Below, in pieces: positions 1 to 17,610 of a stretch of 64,000 nucleotides of DNA. Numbering within the stretch: the first letter of the stretch is position 1; the number at the start of each line of letters is the position of its first letter. The position numbers and the translations under genes are program-made. A model generated the notes under the pieces. That model searched no databases. It saw only the letters and a list, made by a program, of their open reading frames with translations, and was not told the origin of the DNA. Origin of the DNA: Vigna angularis (lineage: Eukaryota > Streptophyta > Magnoliopsida > Fabales > Fabaceae); assembly GCF_016808095.1 (NCBI RefSeq), contig NC_068972.1, positions 7,434,001 through 7,498,000 of the forward strand. The letters run 5' to 3'.

Positions 1-4010
<4,010 letters not shown>

Positions 4011-4759
4011 CACTGCAAAAAAAACGTATAACGTTATGCGTTCAATGTCTAACCATTCAATAACCAATACTAAAAATGACCGATGACAATTTTGTAAATA
4101 AATGCAATTATTAAACGTCGTTTAGAATTATAATTCGACGTAAAAGGATATAAAACGTCGAATGCCTCAGCGTTAGACCTCAAAAGGTTAGTGAATTCAA
4201 TAAAAATTTGACAATAAAAATTTGACCGGGAGATTGAAAATTCATTCACTTTATCTTAGTGCGTGAGATCCTATTTTCTGCTCAAACTTTTCTCAAACGA
4301 AGTTGGACGACCATCAGATGTAATCTTTATTTCATTTGATACAAATGTATGTTAATTAACTACTTTAGATATGATTTTCATTTGTTTTCATTGATTATTT
4401 CCGTGTTTTTTTTCTTTATAGGCGCATTCTGATTTCTCTCTCACTGGTGACAACACTTTATTCCGATGAACCCATCTTTTGAAGGTTAATTTTCGTTTTC
4501 ATTTTGAAGAACTTTTTTTATTGAACTTGTTTGTTGTTTGTTATTGTTATTTGTTGTTGATCCTATATCACCGTTCATAGTTCTATTGTTCAGGTCTTGT
4601 AGAGTTGTAAAAAAATATTACAATTAATTAAAAAGAAATTGATTAACGTCATATATTGATAAAACGTTAAAAGTCGACTCTTCCGATATGACATCGTTCT
4701 CAAATTCGACATGAAAAATAAAAAAATATTCGACCTTGGACGATGTTTTTGTACTAGTG
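4011..4759. mobile_element. CACTA-like (En/Spm) non-autonomous element
   Basis: The left end reads CACTGCAAAAAAAACG. The right end, reverse-complemented, reads CACTAGTACAAAAACATCG. Inverted termini beginning CACT(A/G) are the hallmark of the CACTA superfamily. Motifs of the type AACGTCG and GACGTTT recur near both ends, as subterminal repeats do in this group. The flanking triplets are CTT and ATT, so the expected 3-bp duplication is only two of three matched. No transposase frame is present in the 749 bp, so it would depend on an autonomous element. The termini support the class well; the exact boundary is less sure. Confidence 0.65.
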
Positions 4760-5900
4760 ATTCAAAATATCCAAATGAAAAACAAAAATTTTATTAAAAT
4801 AAACCATCATTGTTAACAAAAAAAAATCCAATGAAAAAAATATATATTACTCGTTTTATTTATTCTAACACTCAAAATTACATGTAAAATTCTTACCATA
4901 TTCGGAATAGATGTAGACTTATATACTTCTTGAATTATAACTCACCCAAGATATTTTCCTACATATATCTCCCTTCTGGCTTAAAAAGTCATATTGGAGA
5001 GCAATAAATTGCTAGCAACTTAAAGAAAGTAAGAAAAATTAAATTAATGCCAATCGCAGCAAATTAATAAATCTGTCAGTGGTAACATAACCCAAAATAT
5101 TTACTAGATTTGTAACTAGTCCTTCTTCTCAGACAAATCTCGTCCACCACCAAGGCCAACTCCAAATACCACCATGTCATCTTCTATTTAAAAAGCACAT
5201 ATATCTTGTACATAACTACTTAGTACAAGAGTGGAAAATAATGCCTTCAAACTATCACTGTCAATTGAAATTTTTAAAAGAAATGCACTTATTTTTTGTT
5301 CTTATCTTTTCTGGATACACATTAGAAAATCATAATGATAGCACACAATTAACACTGCATATTCAAACTTTGCTAATATTGTATTAAAGGTTTGCTTGTA
5401 AAATATTGTTAATTTGTCAATAATTAAAAAAATTATAGTACTTAATGAAAGGGATGAAAGTTATGAGGAATTATTTCATAAACACTTCATATCAACCATA
5501 TTATAAGTGAATTGTTAATTCAATCTCTAAAATTATAAGAACTAATTAAAATTAATAAAATAGTATTATATATATATATATATATATATATATTACTAAT
5601 TATTTCTTAAAGATTGTAAGCATACAAATGGATAAAACCATTGACCAGCTATTTGTCAATATCATAATAAAAATAAATAAATTTGATAAATAGACAAATG
5701 GATAAAACCATCCATCAACGTTAAAATTTAACATTATTCTCTATCTTTATAATAAAAACTATTTTTTTTCTTTCAAACACATCACCTCTTTTGCTAGGAA
5801 GTATGTTGAAGCATCCTCAATTACATGTCCATAAAAGGCCGTATTTGTCCAAATCAACAATCTTTTCTGAGAGCAACATGAATGCATCAATAGTAATATT
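4760..5900. other. AT-rich intergenic DNA
   Basis: No coding region is supported here. The only notable item is a short (TA)n run at about 5570-5593. Confidence 0.6.
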
Positions 5901-5919
5901 TAGAGTTAGTCACTTAGTG

Positions 5920-6485
5920 AGGTAATCCAATCCGACTTACTTATTAGTAAACTGAAAAAATTCGAACCTGACCCGATCCATCACGGGTTGGTGGATTAAA
6001 AGGGTGTGCTCATTGATTTATTTAATTACAATTTTTTTAATTCAAATCTAAATAAACGTCACACTAAATGATGTTAAACTCCAAAAATAATTCAAAAAAA
6101 AGTATCATACAAATCCAAGCGTAATCCAAAAACATGTACAAGAACAACTAAATTTTTAATATTGATAATTTTTGCATGACTTGTCCATTTATAATATTAG
6201 AGTATTGAATAGATAAATCTATATTATTTTTTTCTCTTGACATCTTCTTCTTTATCACCATCTACAATATAATAAAAAAATACTAACTATTAATATTAAA
6301 ACACAAAATAATAAATAATTGAATTAAATTGAGTGGGTAGGTGAGTCAATCCGGCTCACCACGAGTTCAACCCGATGAGTCGGGTTCTAGGCGGTCGGAT
6401 TAAAAACTAGCCCACATAAAAAATTACATTTTTTTCAAACACAATCCAGCTCAAACCTGTGATGAGTGGGATTGACCAACATGTT
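5920..6485 (-). mobile_element. Decayed hAT-like MITE, relative of the 38.6 kb element
   Basis: Read on the minus strand, about 6300-6480 matches the 38628-39496 element in order: a TGTTGGTCAA-like end, then TGTAATTTTTTATGTGGG, then GACTCATCGGGTTGAACTCG and GGTGAG blocks. The left part (5930-6000) contains the matching CGAACCTGACC and CCATCACGGGTTGG blocks. The ends are degraded and I see no clear 8-bp target duplication. Orientation is relative to the better-preserved copy. Confidence 0.5.
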
Positions 6486-6489
6486 ACAA

Positions 6490-8834
6490 TCCATTCTGTC
6501 ATATTAATGGGTATAGGAAGTGGTGGAGCTTCAAAAGAAATTATTGAGAATGGAAAATGTTAAATGTTAATAATATTTTACAATTAAATATTGGATTGAA
6601 CTCTCCTCATTTATACTTAGAAGATGAATCGTGAATTCAAATTATCTTATAACAAAATATTAACCATTAATATTTGTTGATAAAAAAATTATCTTAATTC
6701 TCTTTTATTTCTACCCTCGTTCTCTTTTACTTAAAATAATTATAACAAAATACTAACAATTAATATTTGTTTGATAAAAAAATTATGTTAATTTTCTTTT
6801 ATATCTTTTCTCGTTCTCTTTTCCTTAAAATAATCTTTTTCTATTCCATTTCTTCTTCGTTTTCTTCGTTCCATTCTTCAAAACATCTTGATTACAAACA
6901 AATGTACAAGGGATTGGAGTATGACCATCACATTACTCATCTTATGTTGATGAAATGCACCTGAATTATGACACGTTGGTGATGCTGAATTTAAGTAAAG
7001 TTTTTAGTTAGCACAACCAATAAAATATGTTATGACGGAGTCAATATTGTACATCAATAATGTATTGGAGTTGAATTTGGACTTTTTTTACTAGTAAAAT
7101 TGCTTGCAATTATGGGTGATAAACAGTTTCAATATCCCCACCCGAACCAACATGTAGATAGAGGAAGACCAAACATAGAGTTTTGGAAACAACTAACTAA
7201 AACTTTTGCTAAAATTGATTGATGAACATGTTTTTCCATTGTAACTGGATTTTGGTGGTTCTTTTTTCCACACACATTTCGATGCCATAAAAAATATACA
7301 GCTATATTTGTTGTATGAAAAAACACTCAATTTGTCTTGTTAATGAAGGAAAAATATAAATGAGTGAATTTAGTTATCTGTTTATTCCTTATGTTTTACG
7401 GTGAATAGCAATTTGAACCTCCGCACGAGTGCAATAATGAAACTATTGATCTGGAGAATCCCAACATATAAAATAGATACACCAAAAAGTCAACACGGAC
7501 TAACTTAGAAAAAGAATATTATAATTGAATAGCTTAATTAATTTGGAAAGCACATGAGTCATAAGATTCCTCTCTGTGCTACCTGAACAGGTTGCCTCTT
7601 GAAAAGTTGTCATCTTGTAGCAACTAGCTATATGAAGATGGCAAGAGGATAAGAGAGTGGTTGTGTTTTTACTTTTTCTCACCATTCATCACTTCTTTTT
7701 ATATTCACTATATATATTTATTACAAACCCTAGCTAAAGCCTTATTACCGTATTCTCCTCAATCATTATTACAACATAGAAAGTCAACATTTTAAAAAAT
7801 ATTGTTATATATCAAATAATTCACTGCTTGTTTTCTAAGTAATCTAAAACATCACTGATATATTTAATGCTTTTAAAATGTCTCTATGAGAATATGGTAG
7901 AATATATATTTCTTAATACACCCTCAATTAATTTGATAATTTATTATTTTCATTGCAATTTTTTTCTGTTATAAAAAGTAGTAATAGGTGTGTTGAACAT
8001 TAACTGGCAAGAATGGACAGCTGACCTAGCTAATCCAAAACTTAATGTGCCCTATCTTCTTTAACTAAATCACTTTTCCATTCTGATAAAAATCAAGAAT
8101 TTGTCCATTACAGCAATAGATGGGTTGTAAAGTGAATGGTGAAAAAAATGAAGAAAGTTCTCCTACTGCAAATTAAACTATTTCACAGAAGTGATTAAAA
8201 CACGGAGGAGGAAGAAGAAGAAAGTGAAAGTAGAACTACACAGTGGTTCCGTGATACAAAATGAAAGTAAAGGAAAATTACAAGAGTTGCATGTGACCAT
8301 TTTTTATTTTATTAAACTGTTATGGGACCTCATTATCTCTCTCTTTCTTTCTCTCTCTCTCTCTCTCTGTTTGTCTGTCATCTTCAATATACACTTTACA
8401 CATTATAAATTCAAGAGCGCTAAAACATGTACACCCACTACAACTTCTTCTGCTTTGCTGGCCCATGTGAACTGTTGTTAACGATCTTAACTCTGATCCC
8501 AGTTCATGGCGGCCGGAATGTGACCCACAACTCCAATGATCTGCTTTTAAGCTGGCCCATGATCAGAAAGTGTGTCAGATAGGTACCTTGTGCACCACCA
8601 TGCTTTTAGATGGGTCATTATTAAAGAATTGAATTTTATGGTGCAGGTGTTTCTGGCTTGCCCTTTAGTGTGTATCTGCTATGAAAACCTTTCAGTGACA
8701 TCTCCTAACCCCAAATTGGAAATTTCAAATTAAATCAAATTAAATAATTAAAACCCCCAAAAAAATTAAATTCAAATTCAAATTAAAAATTAAAATTAAA
8801 CTCTCCATCCAATCAGAAACTTCCTTATCTTGTC
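6490..8834. other. Intergenic DNA downstream of the trihelix gene
   Basis: No gene is supported. Short frames at 7129-7326 and 7500-7685 on minus and 8191-8481 on plus lack recognisable domains. A CT-rich tract lies at about 8337-8368. The last 100 to 300 bases before 8835 should include the 3' UTR of the minus-strand trihelix gene. Runs of AAATTAAA/AAATTCAAA near 8720-8800 would be A/T-rich 3' UTR or terminator sequence. Confidence 0.5.
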
Positions 8835-11560
8835 TCATTCAACTGTGTCCACTGAAGAAAGTTTATTTGTCGCAATCTCATAACGGCTCCCTCCTTCGTC
8901 TTCCACACTCTCTAGATCTCCCTCTTCGTTCTCATTCTCTTCTACTTCTTCATCATCATCTTCCTCTTCCTCCTCTCTCTCTTTTCTTTCGTATTCACTT
9001 TCACTGTTCTCCTTCACTCCACCTTGCTCGTATTGCGAGGGAGGTCTCCACTGCTGCTCCGGTTGCACCATCAAGGGCTCCATCATCTCATGTGGCTTCA
9101 TGTTCAGGAATGAAACGCCAAAGGGGTTCTGACTTTTGCTCTTTTCTTTGTATATGGCATCCAGTTCCTGAAAATAGGGACATGTCTTACTATTCTCTCG
9201 CCTGTGCTTGCTGCTTTCCTTCACTTTCTTGAAGTACTTGTTGATGTTCTCCCACTTCTCTTTGCATCTCTTCGCACTCCTGTTGTACCCGAGCCTCAAC
9301 ATTCCTGCTGATATGTCCTCCCATAGTGGAGCCTTTGGTCCATTTTCTTGGTACTTGGTTTCAAGACTCGTCCTCAGCCTTATCAAGGCATGAACTTCTG
9401 CTTTCGGCCACCTAGAAGAAGATAAAGAATTCAAAGAAGTAGGAGCGGTAGAAACAACGCAAATAGCAGTAGCAGCAGTAGTAGGAGTTGCAGCAACTGT
9501 ACTGTGACCATTATTCATTTTCTGAATTTCAATATTGTTATTATTTGACATCACCAATGGTGTCTGTGGTTGCGGTGGTGGTTTCACTTGTGATACTTGG
9601 GGTGGAGGTGGTGGTTGTGAAGGCGGTGTTTGAAGGAAATTGGCACCGGCTTGTGTTGAGGGGTTCTGGTTCTGACCAGATAACTGTTGCAAAAAAGCAA
9701 TAACTGCTGCATTTTTGGCTGCTGCGGTTGATCTTTCTTGGACAAGAAGTTCGTGTTCTCTATTGATCCTTGCCATTTCTAGGATCCTCCAAGCCTCTTG
9801 CTGTGCCACGTGCTCTCTCTCCCTTTTGTCTATGGCTTCCAGGAACCTCTTTTGCATTTCTTCTTGCTTGGCCAGGACTTGCCTTGTGAGCCTCCTGAAG
9901 TAGTCCTTCCACTTTCTCTTCTTCCGGTATTTCTCTTCCAAGTCTTCATCAGAGGCCGTGGAAGAAGAGGTTGAAGTGGTGGAGAAGAGGTTGTTCATGT
10001 TAGGCAAAGAGTAAGGGATGTCATGGTTATTGTTGTTGGGTTGCGGAGGGTTTCTAGGGTTGGCTTGTACTGTTGGAGAAGTGATGGTGGTTGTGGTGGT
10101 GGCATTGGTAGGTGGTAGTGGTGGAGGTGGTGTGGGAGATATTGCTGTAGGGTTTATGGAGGGAACAGTGGTGGTGACATAAGAGATTGTTGTTGTATCA
10201 CTAGGCCTTGTTGGCGGAGGTAATAATGCAACCGTGTTTGTTGTTGTCAAAGTGGGTTGTGGTTTTAACGGGTAAGAGACTATGAATTGGTTCTCAAGTG
10301 CTTGTAATTGATCAAAAAACTTGTAGGTTTTCCCCTCCTGTTTCCCGCTTCTACTCTCTTTGGTTCTTTTGTGGTACTTGTACACATTCTCGAATTTCTC
10401 CTTACATTTCTTCGCGCTTCGGTGGTAACCCAGTTCTGCTAGTTTCCTGAACATATATAAAGAGAGAGGGAGGGAGACAAAGAAAGAGAATGATCAAGTT
10501 TTACCATGAAATACATATGTCTGTTGAAAATAGTGAAAAGAAAACAAAAAATAAATAAAGCCACTTCCTTTCACGTAAAGAAGGGTAAATTTTTAGACGG
10601 CTTTGCCGTACTGATGAAAACATGAGGGTAGTTGATTCCTAAAATAGTACTGAACAATAAATAAGACGCAGAAAATATAAACTGAAAGGCTGAAACAAAA
10701 GATAAACTCAACAAAAAAATTCGATCGAGAGCAAATCCTGCATAAACTTACAAGTTTTACTCTCACCATGATTCATTACGACTATTGATTCGCTATATAT
10801 GTGTATAACACAAGATTGAGTTAGAAGAATTTCAGACATGTGGGTGATCTTGATACTGCGGATTTTAACAACGATGATTAATTAATTATTATCTTATACG
10901 CAAACATAAAAGTAAAAATATAAAATATAATGTTTCCCCCGCTCCCTCCCTCCCAATTGGTTTATATAAAAAAACACAGCGACAGGAAATGGGTCTGAAA
11001 AACTTTTTGGTTTCGAAATTGATGAAGAGTTCATAAAATCTCCATGCATGATCATGAAGAAGCTAGCTAGCTTCCAGCATACATAGTTTCTTCAAAACGG
11101 GAGAAGAAAAAAGCTGCAAAGACAAAGATAGAGAAGCTGATACACCAAAAGGAAAAACAACAAACCAGAAAATAGAGAGATACATGAATAATGAATTCAG
11201 TTAAAATCACACGTCTGGTTATATCTATCTATATATAGAGGATAGATATTGATATAGTTATTTTTGGGTGTGGATGTACCTTGCAACTTCTTCCCAAAGT
11301 GGACCCTTAAGACTTGAATCACGAAATACAGCATCCATATCCGACCTTATCTTCAAGAGAGCCAAAGTTTCTTGGCGGGGCCATCTGTTTCCAGCACATG
11401 AGCTGTTGATCTTGTCACCTTCTTCTTCTTCTTCTAAGCCACCCTCTTTTCCCTTCTCTTCACCGGAAGTTGCATCCATCATAATCACCTCGCCACCGTC
11501 ATGCGCCGCCACAGCCTCACCAGAGGAGGTTTCCATGGCTGTGTTGTCTCCAAGCTGCAT
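8835..11560 (-). CDS. GT-2/DF1-type trihelix transcription factor (two exons)
   Basis: This is a nuclear DNA-binding regulator of the plant GT-2 class, which binds GT elements in promoters. Exon 1 is 11560-11280 and exon 2 is 10446-8835, joined by an 833-base GT..AG intron. The junction splits an Arg codon (AG|G) inside the first trihelix domain, giving EEVA-R-KLAELGY and a 630-aa protein. Domains: acidic N terminus (residues 1-58); first trihelix about 59-141, starting RWPRQETLALL and ending in the KCKEKFENVYKYHKRTKE helix; a Thr/Pro/Asn-rich linker; a basic, Glu/Gln-rich central helix about 265-341; a Pro/Gln-rich linker; a second trihelix about 439-526 (RWPKAEVHALI ... CPYFQELDAIYKEK); and a strongly acidic tail about 581-611 ending SSVDTVE. 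Two trihelix domains plus a central helix place it in the GT-2/GTL1/DF1 clade. The SKTCPYFQELDA block and C-terminal end look closest to DF1/GT-2, from memory. The start is the first ATG after a CT-rich leader. Confidence 0.93.
10447..11279 (-). other. Intron of the trihelix gene
   Basis: The donor reads AG|GTACATCC and the acceptor reads TGTTCAG|GAAAC on the minus strand. It interrupts the first DNA-binding domain between helix 2 and helix 3. The 833 bases are A/T-rich with no frame worth noting. Confidence 0.9.
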
Positions 11561-11700
11561 AGAGAGAGATAGAGAGAGAGATGTCCCTACCTAGCTAGCT
11601 AGCTAAGCAATTACAGCTTGAGAAAAAAAAGGGAATATATCAGAAAACAAAGGGAATAGTATAGTCTCTCAGGGGTTTTATTGTGCGCATGGAGGAAGGA
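11561..11700 (-). promoter_or_regulatory. Leader/proximal promoter of the trihelix gene
   Basis: Directly upstream of the start codon the minus strand has CT repeats (TCTCTCTCTATCTCTCTC), typical of plant 5' leaders, then GCTAGCTAGCTAGG. No convincing TATA box was found, so the transcription start is not placed. Confidence 0.4.
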
Positions 11701-14700
11701 TGCTTTTGTGGGGGTGAATAGATTTGTTTATTTTTGGGTGGTGGGATCTGTCAATTTCATCATAGAAAAATGCAAATATTACCCTTTAATTAAGCTCTCT
11801 TAACTTTTCCTTGCTGTATCTCTGCATAATTATTATTGTTCCTCTTATTTTAATTTTTATGATTAGGGCTGTGGAATCTTCATTCATTTTTTATTTCTAT
11901 TATATTTTTATGGTGTTCCCTTGGATTCAAAAAAGAAACACAATATTAGAGTAGTCGCTTTGGGTTCTCTTATGTGTGTCATACGTTAGTGCTCGAAAAA
12001 GCAAAAGAAAAGCTAAGAGATAAATTATAACATGGATCCTTTAAAGGGAAAATAATAATCATAAAAATGGAAAAGATAATACTATTAATTTATATTACCA
12101 TTAATATTAATATTTTTTGTATGCGTATATGATATATATTTATGAACAAAAATTAAATATATACATGTAGTAGTGGGAACAGCCTGCAGATAGGGACGAT
12201 GTAGATGATAAGTTGGGCCATGTAGGTCAGCTTTGCTTATTGGGAGCTTTTGGAATTGAGTGGCATAACAAATTCTCAAATTACATATTTGTCCATGCCA
12301 AGAATATCATTGACCTTTAATTAATCACATTCATAAACTCTCAATCCCAACCTTCCTTTAACAACGGTATAATCAACTTTTGTACTTATCATTAGGTGCT
12401 TTTACTCCAATTACATATATGTCTATTATTTACACTTAAAAAACAAAACTATCAATTAAAAATATTTTATGATTTATATCAATAGAGTAATGCCTTTTGC
12501 TCAATTTTGATTAAATTTATAATCATCTCACTTCATGTTAGTCTAAGTTCACTTAAAAGTCGAAATGGGAAAGAATTCAAATAATTTAACTTGGAATTTA
12601 TCATATAATCATTTGGGTATGATTTTCCTTTTGTTCAAACATATTGTTCACGGCATTGGAATTTTAATGAACATGAAATCTGTAGTTAAGAAATACTAAT
12701 TAGATGTTGTTAGCTAGTGCTCTAAGAATACTAATTAAAAATTACTTAACATGTTGTAGTGAAGAATTTGAATTATTTGGTTTACTTGTGTGGGTGATTT
12801 AAATACTAATTTTGACGTAGTTAGATGATGGTGATGAATTATTGAAGTTTTTGTGAGAGATGAATTAATTAGTCGTGGGTAGATAGATGGTAGAAGTAGG
12901 TCTCTTTGCGAAGACGAAGACCATTTATGAAGGGAAGTAACCGGTGACAAATTCAGTTAGCTACAACCTAACACAATAAATAGAATGAAGTTTTGGATAA
13001 TTAAAAATCTTGTAACTCCACATGTTTCACCAATTATTAAAATTTGCATTAGGGACCATCCACAATGGTGCGTACAATGAGGTGACTGTACGTGCAATAC
13101 TTATCACTAACTATATATATAGAGTTACTCGGTCAATTCTTCTCTCTTTTTTCTCCCTTCAATGTGAATAAATGTCCAATTAGAAATTAGATGTAAAAGA
13201 GGAGAAGATGATAAAGTGAGCTTTATTTTCATATTTTGTATTTTTTGGATCTAAGACTTCACCATTAACTTGTAATGACCCCACAACGTGCTTCAACGTG
13301 GTGGACTTTATGACCCAATATTATTTTATTTGGCATTTTACCGGAAAAGAAAATACTATGCTTTCACATTTCCAACTTCAATCAAAATCACCATTTTCAT
13401 CATTTACTCTCACATCAAACTAACCACCAACTATACGAATGTACTAATGTTTCTACATTTAGAAAAAAATAATTAAATATCAATAAAACATCAAATTATA
13501 AGAAATATATATAGCGAGTTGCGTGGAGTTTTTAAACAGTATAAATACATGCATAATTAGATCCATACCATTAATATTTTAATCGCCAACTTAACGAATT
13601 TATAAAATGGAGATTATTAATATTGTTTAGTTTATTCTAGATATATAAAAAGCTACACGATAATATTTTTTAAAAAGAAACAGGCTAAATCTTATCTCTC
13701 TCTAATAGTAAAGATATTACCGGTTAATTGAGGGTGAGAAAAGAAAAAACCAAACGATGTGGGTCTTATGCGTCGAAGCTTTATCAACAACCATGAAAAA
13801 TGTATTTTTTGATTAAAAATTGATTTGGATGAAATGAGATATACGTATGCATAGGGAGAAGAAGAACCGCGAAGCAAAAAATGATTAGAACTCAATAATT
13901 GAATGGATGAGAATGGATATAATGCCCAAGAGTGGGGTCCAAATTATTAATTATTTATAAGTCCATTTATCGGCATTATTATGATTTATGTCTAATAGTT
14001 TTATTCGAAGACATCAATGAATAATGTATAATTTAAAAGGGAAAACATAAAGTAAAAGAATAGGGCAGAAATTTAAAAGGGTGTGTGAGCACTTGATGTT
14101 GAAGAGTGGAAGAAGTAAGGTAGGTAAAGATGTATGAAAAATGATGAAGGTGACACGGTGTAAAAAGTATTGGTGTATATGATGAAATTATATAATATGG
14201 TTATATGATTGAAAAGTGAATGAGTGAAGGAGAGAGAGAGCGTTTTGTATGTTTATTTTATGTGCATTTTGTTAATTTATGCGTATATGTTAGCTGGTTT
14301 GTTTCGTATTGTCGACTCTATATATATTGTGCGCTGTAAATACGAAAGATTTGCAATATTAATTATTACTACTTTTATTATTCCTTGTGTTTATTTTATC
14401 TTTGAACCACCTGCATTATGCTTCTATAATGTGCATGCATATGCAACATTAATTGATGATGGCAAGGAATCTACTAAAGTTTCGTGGCAGCCAAAAAGAA
14501 GACATAAATCATAAGAATATGAAAAGAAGGACTCCTTAGACAAGAGAAACACATTTTAGTCGCAACTTTGATAATAACATTCATCCTAACCTAACACATC
14601 AAATAATCGCAAGGATGATATATCTATATACCAGATTTTTATATATAAAAAAATGAAAATAATTTGTTATTTTCCATCAAAAATAAAATATCAACATCTA

Positions 14701-17610
14701 TAGATAAAATTTAGGATAATCAAAAATAGTTATTCATATTTTATACTTTGGTTCATATATACCGATTGTCAACTGTTGTTCAGAATTCATTGTCGTATAA
14801 CTGAACATTATTTATTTTTAAAGCTATAATTTTCAAACTCGTATTTAAAACCATATTGAATATGAAAATCAAACTTTATATATATATATATATATATATA
14901 TTAATGTTGAGTTTAACTTTGAAAAATAGAACTTATTTCAAATTTTTAATGCGACAAGTAATTTATCTTGAATCAACTTTAATTTAGCTATTTTATTCTT
15001 TATTTATTGATGTAACTTAGTTACTTTTTTCAGTTGTTGACACGATATTTTCCAAATCAATAAATTAAAATTTATGAACTTAAATTCTGCGCGTCATGAT
15101 ATATGATTGATAATTAGTTTGCGCAATTTATTTTCATAAATTATTTCTCAAACGATCATAAAAAATAGTATTCAAAACTTAACGCTATCACATTTTAGTT
15201 TTTTTTTTCAACTTATGTATATATGTTTTTTTTTTAACTTGTATTCTTGTCCATTTTTTATTTATTTCATTTATTTGCAGTGTTTTTAATTCATTTCATG
15301 AATTATTTTGCTCGCTATTTGTATGGCTTGTCCATGTTCTTTTTTATGACTTCTTTGGTAACTTTTTTAACTCATTCTGATTTTTTATTCATTTTCTCTG
15401 TGACACACTTATTTTTAACTCATTCATTTGAGTAATTTTTGTCATCATATTCTTCACATTTTTTAATGGTTTAATCCGTCCATTCCTTTTTAATATTTTC
15501 CAAACTCTCTTTTTGTTCATATGTTTTCCGTAACATTTTTTTCATATTTAGTTTTTATAGTTTTCCAATTATTTAAGTTAAGAAATGTGCGCCAATCATT
15601 GTTAGATATTTTTTTAAAAAAACCATGTACATTATTTTTTTCTGTAATTAGATAAAATTTTGGGGATGAAAAACTGCAAGGATTAAATTAAATGAGAAAA
15701 ACTGAAACTAAGAGAATGAAAACTAAACATAAATCAAACCACATGGATAGATAATATTTTATCTAAATAAAATGATTACCATTATTAAACAATACCCAGC
15801 ACACAAAAATCAATTTACATATTAGTTTGATTACTGTATTAGAACAATCTGTTCCAGGCTGCCTTGAAATTATAATCATTTAGAGAAGATTAGAATAAGA
15901 TGAAGCAAAGTGGTTTTTACCCATAACAGTCAAATTCATAATTACATGAGCCTTAATTAGGTATAAAAAAATTAGTGTTGATAATTAAGATATCTGTTTG
16001 CATGAAAAAGAACGAGGCTGTATCTGAGATGATGCTTAACGTGGAGGGCATGTGGTGTGAATGTCCCTGCAAATTATGTCTTCCATGTGGTTTAACCTTC
16101 CACTTTATTTATTACTCAATTTTTCTCACTTTTTTAATTAACTTCTCACAGTTTTTCTTCCATATGTCAATTGTGGCGAACATGTATAACCAGAAAGTGA
16201 TTAATAAATTCTCAAAGGAGTCACGCGTTGGATCATATTTGTTGATCCAATCGCATTCATTGGTGAATATATTATTCTACAATACTATAATCATCGAGCA
16301 AGGTTATCTTTCCGTGAAGGAAATCTTATGATTGTGACCCATTAACCAAGGATTACATTAATAATTTCATTAATCTCATCATGCTCATTTCGGAGGGATT
16401 CTTAATCCATATCTTGCTTCATCAAACAAAATAGCCTGTGTTTTAACTAATACTGCTAATTCTTCAGCTTAATCATTCAATCATGGAATCACTGCCACAT
16501 ATACATGCACCTCTAACTTCAAACTAAACTTTAATAAATAAATAAATTAATTAATTATAGGTAGGGATGTTGAATTAACATAATGGTGAAGATTATTCAT
16601 CACTTATGGAATTCATGATTAATAACATCGATTACTTGTTCTAATTAACTTCCGAGAGATACATATCATGGAGTCTCTCCACCTCTTTATTAATGGTATC
16701 GATTCAGTTGATAAATAAATAGATGAGATAGATCGCTTTAAATTATATCGAAGCCTTCTTCAATCATAATAAATCGCAGACAATGAATATATCTATTTTT
16801 CTTCTTCTTTGCTTTTCTTTATACTCATATATCCTGTGATATTTTTTACCAACAAGGGAACTTATTAGAAAGAATTCTGTGGTATGCTCTTGTTGTGTAT
16901 AAGCTTTGGCATGCAGTGCTTAGATTAATTATCATTTATTTAAAAAATAGTTAATTTAATTAATTAAGATTAAATTTAGTAATAATTTTTCATTATTTTC
17001 AAAAATATCTTCAAAATTTATTTTATTAATTTTTTTTTCATCTAATTAATTAATATGAACTACCCATATTTTAAAGTTCTCACAAGAGAAACTTAAATAA
17101 ATTTATTTCATAAATTTATAACTTTTATTGTGTAGTAAGTGGAAAATGCAAAATGATTGATGGCATTAATAAAAATAATAATTCATGTGACAAACAAATT
17201 TCGTTAAATCTATTGTACAAAGGAATAAAATAATTTTTACTAATCATTTATCATTACTATTATAAGGATTTATTATTGTGCTAAAATAAAGAGTGTGAAA
17301 CAAACTGAAATGTGTGATAACTAAATTCACATTTTAATTAAGTTATGATTTTTTTAATTGTGTATTTAAGTTATTTTATTATTTCCGTAAGTTAGTTTTA
17401 TGTTTAAATAAACAAAATAGTTGTGTTTCAGTGGTGAGAATAGAAATTAGAGGTGGTGCATATATGAAAAGTATTTTGGGTTTTAGTGATGTTTTACAGC
17501 ATAGATAGCTTCATCAAAGAGAAAGGGTGTATTTAGTATTCTAGTAAGGTGAAAATAATACTTTGGAAATCTCTTTTTCCCATTATAACTCACCATTTAG
17601 CAACATTTAT
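11700..17610. other. AT-rich intergenic DNA
   Basis: No gene is supported. Small frames at 12085-12279 and 12735-12950 on minus and 14224-14514 and 15975-16331 on plus show no domain I recognise. A GGGACCATCCACAATGGTGC block near 13052 resembles the end of a repeat, but I cannot find a partner end. A TA run lies at about 14878-14900. Confidence 0.5.

Noticed and set aside
7565..7650. Possible microRNA-like hairpin CCTCTTG...CAAGAGG
   Set aside because: The stem needs a bulge of about nine bases on one arm and does not match a microRNA I know.
8867..9903. Plus-strand frames opposite the trihelix exon 2
   Set aside because: They are antisense shadows of the long coding exon, with low-complexity Ser/Leu-rich translations.
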